DNA of 9,459 bases, from contig NZ_CDSC02000398.1 in assembly GCF_001298715.1 (NCBI RefSeq), positions 1-9,459 on the forward strand. The letters are read 5' to 3'. The position numbers were made by a program, and so were the translations under genes. Below are positions 7,230-9,459 of the stretch, in pieces. Within the stretch, counting starts at the first letter, position 1. Every line of letters begins with the position of its first letter. This stretch comes from Bathymodiolus azoricus thioautotrophic gill symbiont. GTDB taxonomy: Bacteria > Pseudomonadota > Gammaproteobacteria > PS1 > Pseudothioglobaceae. Under the pieces are notes generated by a model. It saw nothing but the letters and a program-made list of their open reading frames with translations, did not search any database and was not told the origin of the DNA.

Positions 7230-8174
7230 ATGATAACGCAAATAAAACAACTCTTAAAACAAAAAAACGCCGTATTAGTAGCACACTACTATGTGAGTGG
7301 TGATTTACAAGATTTAGCACAAGAGACAGGTGGCATTGTTTCAGACAGTTTAGAGATGGCACGATTTGGACAGAACTGTGATGCAGATACCATTATTGTT
7401 GCAGGGGTTAAATTTATGGGGGAGACCGCTAAAATCCTCTCTCCTGAAAAAAGGGTTCTAGTACTTGATGAACAAGCCACTTGCTCGTTAGATGAAGATT
7501 GCCCGATTGAAGAATTTTCCAAATTTTGTGATGCACACCCTGATAGAAAAGTGGTGGTATATGCCAACACCTCAGCCGCTGTTAAGGCGCGCGCTGATTG
7601 GGTGGTTACTTCTGGTAGTGCACTCACAGTCGTAAAACACTTACATGAAAATGGTGAAAAAATCCTCTGGGCACCTGACAAACATTTAGGGCGTTATGTG
7701 CAAAATAAAACTGATGCTGACATGCTACTTTGGCAAGGTGCTTGCGTAGTACATGAGAGATTTAAAGCAGATGCTTTAAGCGCACTTAAGGTCAAACACC
7801 CTGAGGCTTGCATCTTAGTGCATCCAGAATCACCACAAGCCGTGGTAGAATTGGCTGATGTGGTAGGCTCAACCACCGCACTTATTAATGCTGTTAAAGA
7901 CAGAGACGAACAAACTTTTATTGTGGCAACTGACAATGGTATTTTTCATAAAATGCATCAAGTTGCACCCAGTAAAACACTGCTTGAAGCGCCGACTATG
8001 GGGGAAGGTGCAGATTGTGAATCGTGCGCACATTGTGAGTGGATGGCAATGAACAGTTTAGAAAAATTATTAAGTGTTTTACAAACGGGTGAGAACGAGA
8101 TTAAAATTGACAAAAACACCTCGCAACAAGCACAACATTCAATACAAAAATTACTAGATTTTACGGAGAAATAA
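7230..8174 (+). CDS. nadA: Quinolinate synthase A
   Basis: NadA condenses iminoaspartate with dihydroxyacetone phosphate to make quinolinate in de novo NAD synthesis, using a 4Fe-4S cluster. The three expected cluster cysteines are Cys85 (QATCSL), Cys172 (QGACVVH) and Cys269, the last of the CESCAHC motif (263-269). Other hallmarks are VAHYY near residue 18, [10 protein letters not shown] at 38-47, [18 protein letters not shown] from 111 and HPESPQA from 198. At 314 residues it lacks roughly 28 N-terminal residues present in the E. coli enzyme, but shorter forms exist and the catalytic core is complete. A longer start is impossible because an in-frame TAA lies at 7206-7208. It begins one base after the nuclease stop and has no evident ribosome binding site. 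yebC follows after one base. Confidence 0.97.
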   Translation: MITQIKQLLKQKNAVLVAHYYVSGDLQDLAQETGGIVSDSLEMARFGQNCDADTIIVAGVKFMGETAKILSPEKRVLVLDEQATCSLDEDCPIEEFSKFCDAHPDRKVVVYANTSAAVKARADWVVTSGSALTVVKHLHENGEKILWAPDKHLGRYVQNKTDADMLLWQGACVVHERFKADALSALKVKHPEACILVHPESPQAVVELADVVGSTTALINAVKDRDEQTFIVATDNGIFHKMHQVAPSKTLLEAPTMGEGADCESCAHCEWMAMNSLEKLLSVLQTGENEIKIDKNTSQQAQHSIQKLLDFTEK

Positions 8175-8175
8175 A

Positions 8176-8916
8176 ATGGCAGGACACAGTAAATGGCACA
8201 ACATCCAACACCGAAAAGGCGCTCAAGACGCTAAACGCGGTAAGATTTTTACCAAATTAATCAAAGAAATTGTCATTGCCGCCAAAGCAGGCGGTGGCGT
8301 AATAGAAAACAATCCGTCTCTTAGAATGGTGATTGATAAGGCTTTAGCCGCCAATATGAAGCGCGACACCATTGAAAGTGCAGTCAAACGAGGCAGTGGC
8401 GACCTTGACGGTGATAACTATGAGGAAGTGCGTTACGAAGGTTACGGGCTGGGTGGTACAGCGATTATGGTCGACACACTCACAGACAATCGCAACCGCA
8501 CTGTGGCGGATGTGCGTCACGCATTCTCTAAGCATGGTGGCAACTTAGGCACTGATGGTTCGGTGGCTTATCTGTTCAACAAGCAAGGTTTTATTAGTTT
8601 TTCCTCTGGTGATGAAGACCAAATTATGGAAGTCGCACTAGATGCAGGCGCACAAGATGTGATTAGCAACGAAGATGGCTCAATTGATGTGGTTACCACG
8701 CCTGAGGATTTTTTCACTGTGAAAGATGCACTGGCAGATAGTGGGCTTGAGTCCAGCCATGCTGAAGTAACCATGGAGCCTGCTAACCGTGTTGAGCTTA
8801 ACCTTGGTGATGCGGAAAAATTCATGAAACTGATTGAGCGCCTAGAAGACTTAGACGACACGCAGGAAGTGTATCACAATGCAGATATTTCTGATGAAGT
8901 AATGGCGCAGTTGTGA
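8176..8916 (+). CDS. yebC: YebC/PmpR family protein (TACO1 homologue)
   Basis: This 246-residue cytosolic protein is a full-length YebC. It opens with the family signature [20 protein letters not shown] (2-21) and contains [27 protein letters not shown] from 46, and [20 protein letters not shown] from 89. Members were long described as DNA-binding transcriptional regulators (PmpR); more recent work connects YebC and mitochondrial TACO1 to translation, easing ribosome stalling at proline-rich stretches. GGAG at 8165-8168, in the tail of nadA, gives a well-spaced ribosome binding site. In many gammaproteobacteria yebC is followed by ruvC, ruvA and ruvB; here it is instead overlapped by a methyltransferase remnant (GTGA at 8913-8916), so the ancestral order appears interrupted. 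Confidence 0.97.
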   Translation: MAGHSKWHNIQHRKGAQDAKRGKIFTKLIKEIVIAAKAGGGVIENNPSLRMVIDKALAANMKRDTIESAVKRGSGDLDGDNYEEVRYEGYGLGGTAIMVDTLTDNRNRTVADVRHAFSKHGGNLGTDGSVAYLFNKQGFISFSSGDEDQIMEVALDAGAQDVISNEDGSIDVVTTPEDFFTVKDALADSGLESSHAEVTMEPANRVELNLGDAEKFMKLIERLEDLDDTQEVYHNADISDEVMAQL

Positions 8917-9290
8917 CCCCTTATTTTCAAGCAAAATCAGTTAAATTATTTTTAGGTGACAGTTTGGAATTGTTAAAAAAAATCCCCAAAGAAAGTGTAG
9001 ATATGATTTTTGCCGATCCACCTTATAATTTATCCAATGGTGGCTTTACCTGCCATAATGGCAAAATGGTTAGCGTTAATAAAGGAAAATGGGACAAAAG
9101 CAAGGGCATTAAAGAGGATTTTAAATTTCATAATAGCTGGATAAAGGCTTGTAAAAAAGTATTAAAACCCAATGGCAGTCTATGGATTTCTGGCACTTAT
9201 CATTCTATTTATTTGTGTGGTTTTGCTTTGCAAAAACAAGGCTGGCATATTGTTAACGATATTTCTTGGTTAAAATCTAATGCAGCGTAA
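8913..9290 (+). pseudogene. Truncated DpnA/HinfI-like adenine DNA methyltransferase
   Basis: The 125-residue product matches the first half of a beta-class N6-adenine DNA methyltransferase resembling M2.DpnII (DpnA) or M.HinfI. Visible features are GDSLELLKKIP at 15-25, catalytic motif IV DPPY at 35-38, NGKMVSVNKGKWDKSKG at 49-65, ILKPNGxxWIS-like sequence at 84-93, and NDISWLKSNAA at the end. In this class the SAM-binding FxGxG motif lies in the C-terminal half, which is absent: the frame closes at TAA exactly where family members continue into PNLSCR. Neither other forward frame resumes the missing part, so this looks like a deletion or recombination junction rather than a point frameshift. 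It should be inactive alone. The start is a GTG overlapping the yebC stop; an in-frame TGA at 8895-8897 rules out a longer form. Confidence 0.85.
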
Positions 9291-9459
9291 AAAATTATTA
9301 GATCTTTTAACTGAATATTATAATCAACAAGGTGGTAGGACTTTTTCTCTTAAACAGTTGAATAAATATTATCAAGATTATAGTATTATAGGGATTAATG
9401 GAAACACGCCCCAAGCAACAATAAGAAGACTATTACAAGAATTAAGAAACAATAATATG
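9280..9459 (+). CDS. Start of a winged-helix, restriction-enzyme-like ORF (partial)
   Basis: Sixty codons are visible from an ATG at 9280 before the window ends. The peptide has a basic helical start (MQRKKLLDLLTEYY), then GGRTFSLKQLNKYY and NTPQATIRRLLQELRNNN. A GGRTF-type turn followed by a recognition helix with TIRRLLQELR resembles the winged-helix DNA-binding domain seen in DpnI-like, Dam-replacing-protein-like and some other type II restriction enzymes; this is family recollection, not a search result. An in-frame TAA at 9271-9273 means it starts at this ATG or is an interior fragment of a gene joined here. It overlaps the methyltransferase remnant by 11 bases and lacks a ribosome binding site. 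Beside a methyltransferase, a restriction endonuclease is the leading guess; a transcriptional regulator is possible. Confidence 0.55.
   Translation, partial: MQRKKLLDLLTEYYNQQGGRTFSLKQLNKYYQDYSIIGINGNTPQATIRRLLQELRNNNM

Noticed and set aside
7289..7681. A 130-codon open frame on the minus strand inside nadA
   Set aside because: It is antisense to a strongly conserved gene and its translation is low-complexity Ser/Thr-rich with no recognisable domain; it is a shadow of nadA coding. The same holds for the other minus-strand frames inside genes.
9280..9310. A simple frameshift restoring the methyltransferase after 9290
   Set aside because: One alternative frame gives the unrelated MQRKKLL peptide and the other hits a stop within a few codons; neither shows the expected conserved block.

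Overview
The window looks like an AT-rich gammaproteobacterial chromosome. The core proteins (LemA, type I methionine aminopeptidase, bacterial AspRS, NadA, YebC) are all gammaproteobacterial in style, and finding aspS and yebC in the same neighbourhood is typical of that class. The low GC, tight packing and weak Shine-Dalgarno sequences would fit a SUP05/Thioglobus-like or symbiotic sulfur-oxidiser lineage. That lineage assignment is an inference from style, not proven by any marker here.

Layout. Bases 1-509 hold no convincing gene. They contain a G/T-rich and A-rich stretch with a degenerate repeat of about 35-41 bp, followed by an extended -10 promoter. Bases 510-5331 form a tightly spaced plus-strand run: lemA, an M48 membrane metalloprotease, map (methionine aminopeptidase), a DUF502 membrane protein and aspS. 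Bases 5373-7228 hold a two-gene accessory cassette: an AAA15/OLD-like ABC-type ATPase without a visible nuclease domain, overlapped by one base with a small protein carrying a PD-(D/E)XK-like D...ExK motif. Bases 7230-8916 return to housekeeping genes, nadA and yebC. Bases 8913-9459 carry a restriction-modification remnant: the first 125 residues of a DpnA/HinfI-like adenine methyltransferase that stops before its SAM-binding half, overlapping the start of an ORF that runs off the window and resembles the winged-helix domain found in some type II restriction enzymes.

How the parts relate. Every gene lies on the plus strand and most gaps are 0-40 bases, so much of the window may be cotranscribed. 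Two accessory insertions, both plausibly concerned with DNA defence, sit flush against core genes. The ATPase-nuclease pair is the best candidate for a little-described system. It has its own TATAAT next to the start codon, overlapping a perfect 7-bp inverted repeat, and its base composition is visibly more AT-rich than aspS. The decayed methyltransferase beside a restriction-like ORF is the second point of interest. All functional statements rest on motif reading and family knowledge; no database search was possible.
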